NCBI GenBank assembly: GCA_945890905.1
Contig: CAMDDI010000005.1
Coordinates: 1 to 26,673 of the forward strand
Reading direction: 5' to 3'
DNA: 26,673 nucleotides
From: Bacteriovorax stolpii
GTDB lineage: Bacteria > Bdellovibrionota > Bacteriovoracia > Bacteriovoracales > Bacteriovoracaceae
Below the pieces are notes generated by a model. It was not told the origin of the DNA. It saw only the letters and a program-made list of their open reading frames with translations, and ran no database searches. The position numbers and the translations under genes are program-made. This document shows positions 8,416-15,821 of the stretch, piece by piece (within the stretch, counting starts at the first letter, position 1; each line of letters begins with the position of its first letter).

Positions 8416-9810
8416 CTAAAATATATACCTTAAACCAGCGTACAAGGAATCATTGTTTGTGTAAGGAGACCAAAACGATTTCCCATCTTCGGGAGTTCCA
8501 ATTAAATTCATGCCCACATTCACCAAGAAGTTCCGAGTCACATTGTAAAAGGCCCGGGCCATTATCAGACGGTCGGTTGTCAGCATGTCGAATTTAAGAT
8601 CAGCCGAGACTGTTAACTTACTTCCAAAATTATACAGACCAAAAAAGTTAAGAGCTTGGTTCCAACGTGGATCGAGGGCAAGTTGTTCTTTCTGACGGTC
8701 AAATGGACTTAAACGGGCCACATAATTAAAGCCGTATCCATATAATGAATTAATGCGGGAAATCCCCCCACCCATATAATCTTCACGACGTTTTTCAGTT
8801 TTGATGTCAGTGTACTGAGTGGCTTGTCTTGATCCATCAGGAAAAGTATTAGGACGAACTGCCATAGCAGAAACATACATTCCGATATCTTCATTTCTGT
8901 ACTTCAAAGTTGAGCCGTAAATATCGTGGTAATATACTTGCGGAACAATTTTAGCGTTAATAATATTTTGGAATGTATCTACGTCCACTGTCACTTTAGT
9001 TGAGAGACCATTTTCAGGTTTTCTCATGATGAAGTTATCAAAAACCCAGTGCTTATTCTCAAAACCGATATTGGCACCTACAGAATAGCGATAAACAATT
9101 CTGGCATACGAAGGAATATTGACATCATAGTTAATAGGAAGCGTGGATCCATTGGCCATGGCACTAGAGGCAGGCACATCAGACCAAGGATGACGGGACT
9201 TAATTGTTCCGCGGTTATCATTGATGTCAAAAGCTGGATTAAGCTCAGGAATATAGAGACCAGAAGCGAAGAATTTATATCTCATTCCATTGGCCGATTT
9301 TCTTTCGTAATTTAAACCCGTAAGCCCTTCTTGACCTGGCTCAAAGAAATCAAAATTTCTACGGTTATTTAATTTACCAAATCCCCAAGTTGCATCCAAG
9401 GTGGACCAATCCAGAATCTGTCGACCGAAACGGATGGTATCTTTGTTCGTAAGATGCCCCCCGACGTAAGCTTCTTGAACAGAATACATAAGTAGGCTCT
9501 GATCATTCATGAGAGCTGAAGCGGTGAAACGCCTTTCGATTTGGTTGATTTGAGAGTCACTACGATTTTTTTGAAAATCAAAACCTAAGTTCCCGTTGAA
9601 TCTGTTTCCTGGAACGTCACCTACATCTCGATTAAGCTGATTGGTTTGAGCACCAATGTAACCATTGATTAGGCCATCATCTGCGATGAGTGATCCACTG
9701 GATGCTAGAAAGCATGCCAGCCAAAATTGATATTTAGAAGTCCTAGCCACTGGGCCAACCTTTAGTAGTCGTATCAATAGTCTATCTAATGTTTTGAGTT
9801 TAATTATCAT
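8416..9810 (-). CDS. Outer-membrane beta-barrel (porin-like) protein
   Basis: This 464-residue exported protein has the look of an outer-membrane barrel: alternating amphipathic strands rich in Tyr, Phe, Asn and Gly, and a C-terminal strand YAGLRYIF ending in Phe, the usual BamA recognition signal. The mature part probably starts near DDGLINGYIG after the hydrophobic stretch FWLACFLASSGSLIA. Phrases such as IRFGRQILDWSTLDATWGFG recall large porins or export channels, but I cannot assign a substrate. From ATG 9810 the signal peptide has an unusually long basic N-region. A GTG at 9750 (VARTSKYQFW), preceded by AAAGG, would give a signal of normal length and is a real alternative. It is the first gene of a tight minus-strand run, and the two lipoproteins directly downstream may be its partners. 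Confidence 0.8.
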   Translation of the reverse strand: MIIKLKTLDRLLIRLLKVGPVARTSKYQFWLACFLASSGSLIADDGLINGYIGAQTNQLNRDVGDVPGNRFNGNLGFDFQKNRSDSQINQIERRFTASALMNDQSLLMYSVQEAYVGGHLTNKDTIRFGRQILDWSTLDATWGFGKLNNRRNFDFFEPGQEGLTGLNYERKSANGMRYKFFASGLYIPELNPAFDINDNRGTIKSRHPWSDVPASSAMANGSTLPINYDVNIPSYARIVYRYSVGANIGFENKHWVFDNFIMRKPENGLSTKVTVDVDTFQNIINAKIVPQVYYHDIYGSTLKYRNEDIGMYVSAMAVRPNTFPDGSRQATQYTDIKTEKRREDYMGGGISRINSLYGYGFNYVARLSPFDRQKEQLALDPRWNQALNFFGLYNFGSKLTVSADLKFDMLTTDRLIMARAFYNVTRNFLVNVGMNLIGTPEDGKSFWSPYTNNDSLYAGLRYIF

Positions 9811-9836
9811 TGAAAAATCTGCCTTATTTGACTCTC

Positions 9837-9865
9837 ATAATACCAGGCCAGCAGAAGCCAATTAA
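9837..9865 (-). promoter_or_regulatory. Candidate sigma-70-type promoter for the barrel/lipoprotein/prfB run
   Basis: On the minus strand TTAATT (9865-9860), a 17-base spacer and TATTAT (9842-9837) form a plausible promoter. A TG one base before the -10 (TGGTATTAT) makes it an extended -10 element. The start of transcription would fall near 9830, giving a leader of about 20 bases before ATG 9810. The -35 match is weak (3 of 6). Confidence 0.45.
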
Positions 9866-9940
9866 CGCAAAGCACAAAGCCTACACTTTTCTAGAAACTA
9901 TTTGCACCACCCAAATATGCTAAAAGACAGTTTTTTTCAT

Positions 9941-9969
9941 TTGCGCATTAATCCTCCCTTAACTAGGAT
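9941..9969 (+). promoter_or_regulatory. Candidate promoter for the subtilase gene
   Basis: TTGCGC (9941-9946), a 17-base spacer and TAGGAT (9964-9969) are the best pair upstream of ATG 10006. Both hexamers are imperfect. The 195-base region between the divergent genes (9811-10005) holds no other feature I can identify. Confidence 0.3.
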
Positions 9970-10005
9970 GGCGGCGACTCTAAGAACTGTTAAAAAGGAT
10001 ATGGG

Positions 10006-11355
10006 ATGAACACACTAAGTATTGGATTTTTAATGGCTTTCGCGATGACTTCTGCCATGGCCGCAAACACCCCAATTCGTTATCACAGAAGCAATCTCTT
10101 CGTGAAAATGAAAGCGGGCCAGACAATGATTAAATCTCCCTTAATTAGCAGCTCTAAAAGACTTATTGGTGACCTCTATTTGGTGAAATCCGATGACCTT
10201 AACGCATTAAGCCATGAACTTAATAATGCAGAAAATGTGGAGTTTATTGAGAGAGATCAATTTGCTGGTAAAAAAGCACTTCCTAAGCATGAGTCACTTC
10301 AAGTGAATGCTTTACTTAAAGCAATGATCGCCCCATTAGCTATCCAAGATACTTTCAACGATCCCCAAGTCAAAAATCTTTGGGCTTTTTCAGCTAAAAA
10401 TGGAATGGATGTTCTTGGTGCTTATGCAACTCTTCCAGCGGGAAATCCTCGCCAGGTGATCGTAGCCGTTGTGGATACTGGAGTTGATCATAATCACGAT
10501 GATCTTAAAGACGTGATGTGGACCAACCCTAGAGAGATTCCTAAAAACGGAATTGATGATGATAAGAATGGATATATTGATGATATCCACGGAATCAATA
10601 CTCTTGTGCGCGATGAAAATGGCAAGGCCACAATGAATACCCAAGCTTCTCACTGGCATGGTACTCACGTAGCTGGAACTATTGCAGCTTCTCAGAATAA
10701 CGGTAAAGGTATTGCGGGTGTGGCTTCTAATGCAAGAATTATGGCCATCAGAACTGTGCCTGATGAAGCTGATGAACTTGATTCAGATGTAGTAGAGGCT
10801 TACATTTACGCTGCTAAAAATGGTGCAAAAGTGATCAACTGTTCATTCGGAAAAGAAAAAAATGAAGGTGGAATGGCCGTACGTGATGTGATGACTGAAA
10901 TTGGTAAAAAATTCGGAGTTCTCCTAGTTGTTTCTGCAGGAAATGATTCTGATGGTCCTGATATATGGCACAACAATGATGTCCAACCTAAGTATCCTGC
11001 TTCTTATGATTCTCCTAACATGATTGTCATTGCTTCTACCACTATTGGTGGTGAACTCTCGGGCTTCTCAAACATTGGTCCAACAACTGTGGATATCGCA
11101 AGTCCAGGGTCTGATATTCTTTCGACTATGCCTAAGAATAGATATGCTCCAGCATCTGGTACATCTATGGCAGCACCAAACCTATCTGGTGTAGCTGCTA
11201 TGGTCATTGGTTATAACCCATCGCTCAAAGCGGCAGGTGTAAAACAAATCCTTATGGCCTCAGTAGTAAAAGTTCCCGCTTTCGAGGGAAAAATGTTGTC
11301 AGGTGGTCGTGTGAATCTTAAGCAAGCATTGCAGATGGCAAGAAGAGTTAGATAA
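10006..11355 (+). CDS. Secreted subtilisin-like serine protease (peptidase family S8)
   Basis: A signal peptide (about residues 1-19, ending SAMA) is followed by a propeptide-like region to about residue 110 (LFVKMKAGQTMI...ENVEFIERD, as in I9-type inhibitors). The catalytic domain then has Asp157 in VIVAVVDTGVDHNH, His218 in HWHGTHVAGT, oxyanion Asn313 in VVSAGNDSD and Ser387 in SGTSMAAPN. A likely calcium loop, NGIDDDKNGYIDD (181-193), is typical of this subgroup. The catalytic tetrad is complete, so an active extracellular or periplasmic endopeptidase is expected. The domain ends close to the C-terminus with no extra sorting domain. The ATG is preceded by AAAAAGGA, and a strong terminator follows. 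The gene is single and divergent from the barrel operon; its substrate is unknown. Confidence 0.95.
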   Translation: MNTLSIGFLMAFAMTSAMAANTPIRYHRSNLFVKMKAGQTMIKSPLISSSKRLIGDLYLVKSDDLNALSHELNNAENVEFIERDQFAGKKALPKHESLQVNALLKAMIAPLAIQDTFNDPQVKNLWAFSAKNGMDVLGAYATLPAGNPRQVIVAVVDTGVDHNHDDLKDVMWTNPREIPKNGIDDDKNGYIDDIHGINTLVRDENGKATMNTQASHWHGTHVAGTIAASQNNGKGIAGVASNARIMAIRTVPDEADELDSDVVEAYIYAAKNGAKVINCSFGKEKNEGGMAVRDVMTEIGKKFGVLLVVSAGNDSDGPDIWHNNDVQPKYPASYDSPNMIVIASTTIGGELSGFSNIGPTTVDIASPGSDILSTMPKNRYAPASGTSMAAPNLSGVAAMVIGYNPSLKAAGVKQILMASVVKVPAFEGKMLSGGRVNLKQALQMARRVR

Positions 11356-11366
11356 TTAAAAAAATT

Positions 11367-11396
11367 AAAAAGGGAGCTTAACGGCTCCCTTTTTTT
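11367..11396. terminator. Bidirectional rho-independent terminator
   Basis: AGGGAGC (11371-11377) pairs with GCTCCCT (11384-11390), with A-runs before and T-runs after. The hairpin therefore works on both strands: for the subtilase on plus and ybeY on minus. It begins before and covers the ybeY stop codon (11380-11378). Confidence 0.9.
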
Positions 11397-11908
11397 ATCT
11401 GTGAGAATTCGGCCAGAGCCTTTTGCTCCCAATCCTGCATAAGCTTTTCTTCTTTTTTTGAAATCTCGTGATCAAAGCCCATCAAATGAAGTAGTCCGTG
11501 AAAGAAGAGATGAATAAATTCGTCTAAGTATCCAATTGAAAATTCTTTTGATTGCCGGAGTGTCTGGGGGTGACAAATGGCCAGGTCCCCTAAAAATAAA
11601 TCAGAATCTATAAACTTAGATTGTTCACGCAAATTCTCTATTGAAGGGAATGAGAGAACATCAGTCACTTTGTTTTTATTCCGGTAATCAGAATTAAGTT
11701 TTTTTATCCGTGCATCTCCGCAAATGAGCAGAGACACAGAAACAGTTTTACCCTTGAAGCCGGGCAAAATCTTATTTTTGATTAAGCGCTCCACAACTGG
11801 GGATGCCCAATTGAGCCAAAGAATAAGCTCTTTTTGAGTGGCAGCAGAGAGCTTCACGGTCGAATGAAAATCAACATTCAGGAATTGGTGTTTCTTCATA
11901 AAGCTCAT
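11378..11908 (-). CDS. ybeY: Endoribonuclease YbeY (rRNA maturation factor)
   Basis: YbeY is a zinc-dependent single-strand endoribonuclease in 16S rRNA 3' maturation and 70S quality control. The signature HGLLHLMGFDH is present; with the start chosen here the zinc-ligand histidines are about residues 137, 141 and 147. The upstream conserved part reads LNSDYRNKNKVTDVLSFP and LGDLAIC. The frame opens at a TTG at 11956, but ATG 11908 is preceded by AAAAGGATAAC and gives 176 residues, close to the usual YbeY length, so I choose it. The gene is divergent from mazG with only 47 bases between them, and convergent with the subtilase. The usual phoH neighbour is absent. Confidence 0.93.
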   Translation of the reverse strand: MSFMKKHQFLNVDFHSTVKLSAATQKELILWLNWASPVVERLIKNKILPGFKGKTVSVSLLICGDARIKKLNSDYRNKNKVTDVLSFPSIENLREQSKFIDSDLFLGDLAICHPQTLRQSKEFSIGYLDEFIHLFFHGLLHLMGFDHEISKKEEKLMQDWEQKALAEFSQIKKGSR

Positions 11909-11955
11909 GTTATCCTTTTGGTAGATTTTCAGCAATCTCCAATGCGAGGAATACA

Positions 11956-12741
11956 ATGGCCCATCCAGAATTAGAAAGATGCATTCAGGTGATCAGGGCC
12001 CTCAGACATCCCACAGAAGGATGTCCTTGGGATTTAGAGCAAACTCATAAAACTTTGCTTAAATACTTGCTAGAAGAGTCTTACGAATTTATTGAAGCTA
12101 CCGAATTAAACGATCCAAAGCTGATGGAAGAGGAACTCGGGGACGTACTATTGCAGATCCTTCTCCATTCAACTATCGCAGAAGATGCTAAAACATTTAA
12201 TCTAGAGAGTGTGGCCAAAACCCTGGCCGATAAGATCGTCCGCAGGCATCCCCATGTCTTCGCCAAAAACCAAAAGAATGTAACAGCTGAACAAGTCACC
12301 ACGAAGTGGCAGGAAATAAAAATCCAAGAAAAAGGTGAGAGGAAATATTCCATTGATCAAAAATATCTCCACGCCCCTGCTCTTGAATCTGCGTTTCGTA
12401 TCGGAGTGAAATCAACTTCCGTGAATTTTGACTGGAGTGATCATCTCCAGGTGATGTTTAAAGTTGAGGAAGAGTGGCAAGAAGTTAAAGAAGAACTTCC
12501 CCCAGGAGGCCATTACAATCCTGAGCGAGTGAAAGAAGAAATTGGTGATCTGCTCTTCAGTGTGGCCCAATTGGCACGTCATTTAAAAATTAATCCAGAA
12601 GAAGCTTTAAGAGATGCTAATAAAAAATTCATTCACCGGTTTCAAAAAGTTGAAGACCTAGTTAAAAAGAGTGGAAGAAAACTTGAGGACACACCACAAA
12701 GTGAACTTGAAGCTTACTGGGTCGAGGTAAAAAAATCATGA
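11956..12741 (+). CDS. mazG: Nucleoside triphosphate pyrophosphohydrolase MazG
   Basis: MazG hydrolyses NTPs and dNTPs to monophosphates and pyrophosphate, a house-cleaning activity also linked to ppGpp levels. At 261 residues it has the full two-domain length. The N-terminal domain has LRHPTEGCPWDLEQTHKTL and the metal-binding EExxE...ExxD pattern (E40, E41, E44; E60, D63 in EEELGDVLLQ). The second domain repeats it (KVEEEWQEV near 170, then KEEIGDLLFSVAQLAR near 193-208). GAGGA lies upstream of ATG 11956. The TGA stop overlaps the coaE start (ATGA), implying translational coupling. Confidence 0.96.
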   Translation: MAHPELERCIQVIRALRHPTEGCPWDLEQTHKTLLKYLLEESYEFIEATELNDPKLMEEELGDVLLQILLHSTIAEDAKTFNLESVAKTLADKIVRRHPHVFAKNQKNVTAEQVTTKWQEIKIQEKGERKYSIDQKYLHAPALESAFRIGVKSTSVNFDWSDHLQVMFKVEEEWQEVKEELPPGGHYNPERVKEEIGDLLFSVAQLARHLKINPEEALRDANKKFIHRFQKVEDLVKKSGRKLEDTPQSELEAYWVEVKKS

Positions 12742-13379
12742 GCGAACTTAAACCACAATTCCAAAACTTAAATTCAGCTACTCGTATGCATGGGATAGAT
12801 ATACCTATCATAGGACTCACTGGAGGAATCGCCACAGGGAAATCCACCGTGTCTAAGATCTTTGTGGCCGAAGGTTTCCCTGTCGTGGATGCGGATAGAT
12901 TAGTGAAAAATGTTTATGAACAAAATGAAACCCGCGATTTTGTGAAAGCAAATTTTCCCCTGGCCTGGAAAAATGACTCAGTTCACTTTCCTACTTTGAG
13001 AGAGATCTTTTTTAAAGATCCTGCCGCAAAAGCTCAAATTGAACAGTACATTTACCAAAGGCTTCCTGGCGCATTCAGAGAGGCAGTGAAAGCTCTGGGA
13101 GACATTAAATTTGTCATCTATGATGTTCCTCTGCTCTATGAAAAGCAGCTCGATAAATTAGTCGATGTTAAGGTGGTCGTATACGCTCCTTATAAAATTC
13201 AAAAAGCACGCTTAATGGACCGGGATGATCACTTAGAGGATATGGCCGAACAAATAATTGCTCATCAAATGGATATAGAAGAAAAGAAATTGAAAGCGGA
13301 TTTTGTCATCGATAATTCTTGGGGAGTTGAAGAGCTTGCCGAAGAAGTTGAACAATTTCTCCGGCAAGTTTTAGTTTAA
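12738..13379 (+). CDS. coaE: Dephospho-CoA kinase
   Basis: CoaE phosphorylates the 3'-hydroxyl of dephospho-CoA, the last step of coenzyme A synthesis. The P-loop GGIATGKST is at about residues 29-37, followed by the conserved VVDADRLVK. The lid/CoA-binding part includes FVIYDVPLLYEK, and the C-terminal region has MADQ-like DMAEQIIAHQMDIEEKK. The product has 213 residues. From ATG 12738, overlapping the mazG stop, it carries an extra N-terminus of about 17-20 residues; ATG 12786 (MHGIDIPIIGLTGG) is an alternative. Its TAA stop overlaps the stop of the convergent gene on the other strand. Confidence 0.94.
   Translation: MSELKPQFQNLNSATRMHGIDIPIIGLTGGIATGKSTVSKIFVAEGFPVVDADRLVKNVYEQNETRDFVKANFPLAWKNDSVHFPTLREIFFKDPAAKAQIEQYIYQRLPGAFREAVKALGDIKFVIYDVPLLYEKQLDKLVDVKVVVYAPYKIQKARLMDRDDHLEDMAEQIIAHQMDIEEKKLKADFVIDNSWGVEELAEEVEQFLRQVLV
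13335..13376 (+). terminator. Candidate rho-independent terminator inside the 3' end of coaE
   Basis: CTTGCCG (13335-13341) pairs with CGGCAAG (13362-13368). After one mismatch the stem continues with AGAA/TTCT, a G-T pair and two more pairs, closing on a 4-base loop. TTTTAGTTT follows. The whole hairpin lies within the last coaE codons. It would end mazG-coaE transcription before it runs far into the convergent gene. Confidence 0.6.
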
Positions 13380-14914
13380 CGTCGAGGACTTCTATAAGTG
13401 CGAGGGTTAACTGGGCGGCACACACCTTCGGCCAATTGGAAAATGTTAAGACTTCTGAACCAACCGTATTCTTTCGTTTGAACGCAACGAAGACCAGCAT
13501 CACAAGCATATTCAAAACTACCACTTGAGACAAGCCGGCCCTCTTTATAAATAGGGCATTTAGTTCCCTGAAGACCTTTGATCACACAAGCGCGGTAATG
13601 CTCACGAGGCTCTTCGACACAACGTGGGTAACCACCATTTCCAATCACCGGTGCGCCATTAGTGCGGAACCATGGCATACATTGAGAATCAACTCCACAT
13701 TTTGTTTTAGGATGAGAGAACTGCAAGCTAGAGACAACATTTCTCATCATCACATTAAGTGACTGTTTGATAGTATAGTTGTTGCTTAAGCGAGCATTTA
13801 AAAAGTCATTCATACAAATTCTATTCAAGAGGGCCATAGTTACAGTTCGACCTTCAAGATACTCGGGAATGAAAACTCTTCGAGATGACAGAGTGACATT
13901 GTTGGAATAAGCATTGCTTCCAGTAACTGTCGCCCCAATTCCTGCCACAGTAAAACCACCCTCACCGGTATAAGCAGTTTCAAATTTCTCGCTGGCCTCG
14001 CACCAAAAGGCCAGGAAGCGTTTTTGATTCTTCCCACCACTCACAACAATGCGGTTGCGGTTATCGCGTTTCCAGAAATCAAAATTACCGTCATTTAAAA
14101 GAATTGGATTGAGACCTTCGGCAATGATTTGAGCATTGGTGGCGTATTCACGTTTAAAATTAATCGAAGGTCCACCTTCGAGAGCAACACCGAGAAAACT
14201 AAATTTAAGCTGATAGCTAATATTCGTTTCAGCACTGCGGGTAACTCCAGTATTGATACTCATGTTACTCGTTCCAATCCAGCGCGTATTATCACGATCA
14301 GAAACTAATGAGTTAATAAGTTCTTGCTTGCTATTGTATTCACGTCTTTCTGAATCGCGATCATTATTTGATCTAGGGAGCTGAATACCACCAGGAGCAT
14401 TATTTCCGATGTTAGCATCAGGCGCTTCATGATTTAAATAAGCCGAGCGCTCAGTAACTCGAGAGAGCATTGAGCGTTCAATATTTTGCAAACGAACATC
14501 TTCAGACAATCCACCTCGTTGAGCTGATTCAAGAGCTTCAAAAGCGAGAGTTTGTAATTCTTCTCTCATTTCTGGAGAAGCGAGAGCCAAATCGCGCTCG
14601 ATTGCTGCGCGAACTGTTGCAGCTGCAGCTTCAGGATCATCGTTTTTTTCTAGTTCAGCTTGAAAGGTCAGGGCCACTTGAGTTTTGATTTTTTCCGCAA
14701 GAAGATTCACTTCGTTTTGTGCACGCTCTTCAAGGGAGAGATTTTGTCTCTCATAATTGAGATCACGCTGATAAGCTTCAAGACTTACAGCGGGAACGTT
14801 AGACTGAATTCTCTCAATCAACTCCACCCGGCTCTGCTTTTCTTCAAAGCTCACTTCGGCGAAGGCAGATAATGATAAAGCGCCTACACTCAATAGTAAT
14901 AAAGATAATCTCAT
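13376..14914 (-). CDS. Secreted Cys-rich protein of unknown function
   Basis: Family not recognised. The 512-residue product has a clear Sec signal peptide (residues 1-19, ending SAFA). An acidic helical region rich in Glu, Ala and Arg (about 20-155) follows, then a disordered Asn/Arg-rich linker (about 160-195). A probable beta-rich middle domain (about 210-350) contains SFLGVALEGGPSINFKREY and GGFTVAGIGATVTGSNAYSNN. The C-terminal part (from 305) holds all ten cysteines (305, 367, 406, 412, 432, 443, 453, 471, 477, 499), an even number consistent with periplasmic or extracellular disulfides. No lipobox, anchor or catalytic motif was seen. TTAGGAG precedes ATG 14914. The TAA stop overlaps that of coaE on the opposite strand. 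Confidence 0.8.
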   Translation of the reverse strand: MRLSLLLLSVGALSLSAFAEVSFEEKQSRVELIERIQSNVPAVSLEAYQRDLNYERQNLSLEERAQNEVNLLAEKIKTQVALTFQAELEKNDDPEAAAATVRAAIERDLALASPEMREELQTLAFEALESAQRGGLSEDVRLQNIERSMLSRVTERSAYLNHEAPDANIGNNAPGGIQLPRSNNDRDSERREYNSKQELINSLVSDRDNTRWIGTSNMSINTGVTRSAETNISYQLKFSFLGVALEGGPSINFKREYATNAQIIAEGLNPILLNDGNFDFWKRDNRNRIVVSGGKNQKRFLAFWCEASEKFETAYTGEGGFTVAGIGATVTGSNAYSNNVTLSSRRVFIPEYLEGRTVTMALLNRICMNDFLNARLSNNYTIKQSLNVMMRNVVSSLQFSHPKTKCGVDSQCMPWFRTNGAPVIGNGGYPRCVEEPREHYRACVIKGLQGTKCPIYKEGRLVSSGSFEYACDAGLRCVQTKEYGWFRSLNIFQLAEGVCRPVNPRTYRSPRR

Positions 14915-14933
14915 ACAAACTCCTAATGCCTAA

Positions 14934-14939
14934 ATTATA
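14934..14939 (-). promoter_or_regulatory. Candidate -10 box for the Cys-rich secreted protein
   Basis: A perfect TATAAT on the minus strand lies 19 bases before ATG 14914, which would give a very short leader. No convincing -35 hexamer is present 16-18 bases upstream, so it may need an activator or may be chance. Confidence 0.3.
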
Positions 14940-14993
14940 GGGAGCAAATGGATGAGATAGAGAAACGATCTTAAGATGTTGGTAGTTTTTACA

Positions 14994-15821
14994 CTATAAT
15001 TTGAGGCCATAAGGCAGAGTTTGGGACATTTCTTTCTTAGTCCAAGGGTCGATAAAGGAAAGAGATCGGGCCAAAAGCATCAAACCCTGTCGATTTTTAT
15101 TACCTTTTCCATACTTAGGATCTCCCATGACTGGGTTTCCGAAGTAATCCATATGCCTTCTGATTTGATGAAGCCTGCCATGCTCGATGGTGACTTCAAG
15201 TAGACTCACTCTTTCATTTGAGTCTAAGACTTCGAAATGAGTGATGGCCTCTTTGCCATCGAGTGAGGAATTGATGGTTTCTTTTTTACCTGGAGTAAGG
15301 GAGCCCAGAACAATTGTCTCGTAGGTTTTATGCACTTTATTTTTTTGAAATAAGTCACTTAATTTAGCAGCCGCTTCAGATGAATAACCAACAATCATGA
15401 GCCCTTCGGTTTCCCGGTCTAGGCGGTGGATCAAATAGACCTCTTGCTTTTTATTTTTCTCTACAAGTCTTAAGAGTGAAGTGTGATCTCCTGCTTGAGT
15501 TCCTTGGGGCACAATTCCGGAGGGCTTAAGCCATATGCCGTAGTGCTGGTTCTCAAAGAGGCACTCGGCTTTTTCGAAATAAGGAAGTGAGAGAACCCGC
15601 CTGTCATAGAATAGACTTACTATATCGTTGGGAGATACTTGAGTGGCCACACTTCGGTGGCGCAAGATTTTGCCTTGTCCATTCTTCTGCAGCCACACGG
15701 CCCCTTTATCAGCGGCTTCAGTGACTTCTTTTAAAGTCAGGCGACTCATCTTCATAAGCATCTCCCCCAGAGTCGTTTTCTGGGGGAAGTGAAGGGAAAC
15801 TTTTGCTTTAAAATTTTTCAT
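14994..15821 (-). CDS. RluA-family pseudouridine synthase
   Basis: Enzymes of this family convert uridine to pseudouridine in rRNA or tRNA. The 275-residue product has an N-terminal S4-like segment (LTLKEVTEAADKGAVWLQKNG, about 28-48). The catalytic HRLDRETEGLMIV follows (about 132-144, nucleophile Asp135), then KTYETIVLG and the C-terminal HGRLHQIRRHMDYFGNPVMGDPKYG. RluC/RluD-like membership is clear but the target base is not. Its ATG shares one base with the stop of the upstream gene (TAATG), so it is likely translated by re-initiation on that mRNA. No clear terminator lies between it and the Cys-rich gene 79 bases downstream. Confidence 0.92.
   Translation of the reverse strand: MKNFKAKVSLHFPQKTTLGEMLMKMSRLTLKEVTEAADKGAVWLQKNGQGKILRHRSVATQVSPNDIVSLFYDRRVLSLPYFEKAECLFENQHYGIWLKPSGIVPQGTQAGDHTSLLRLVEKNKKQEVYLIHRLDRETEGLMIVGYSSEAAAKLSDLFQKNKVHKTYETIVLGSLTPGKKETINSSLDGKEAITHFEVLDSNERVSLLEVTIEHGRLHQIRRHMDYFGNPVMGDPKYGKGNKNRQGLMLLARSLSFIDPWTKKEMSQTLPYGLKL
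15763..15787. repeat. Strong hairpin in the early codons of the pseudouridine synthase gene
   Basis: TCCCCCAGA (15763-15771) and TCTGGGGGA (15779-15787) form a perfect 9-bp stem with a 7-base loop. It lies about 35-58 bases into the coding sequence (codons for FPQKTTLGE). A stem this stable near a start codon could lower translation. No T-run follows on the coding strand. Confidence 0.5.

Noticed and set aside
11378..11956. TTG 11956 as start of ybeY
   Set aside because: ATG 11908 has a good ribosome-binding site and gives the usual YbeY length. The extra 16 residues would also run through the upstream region of the divergent mazG gene.
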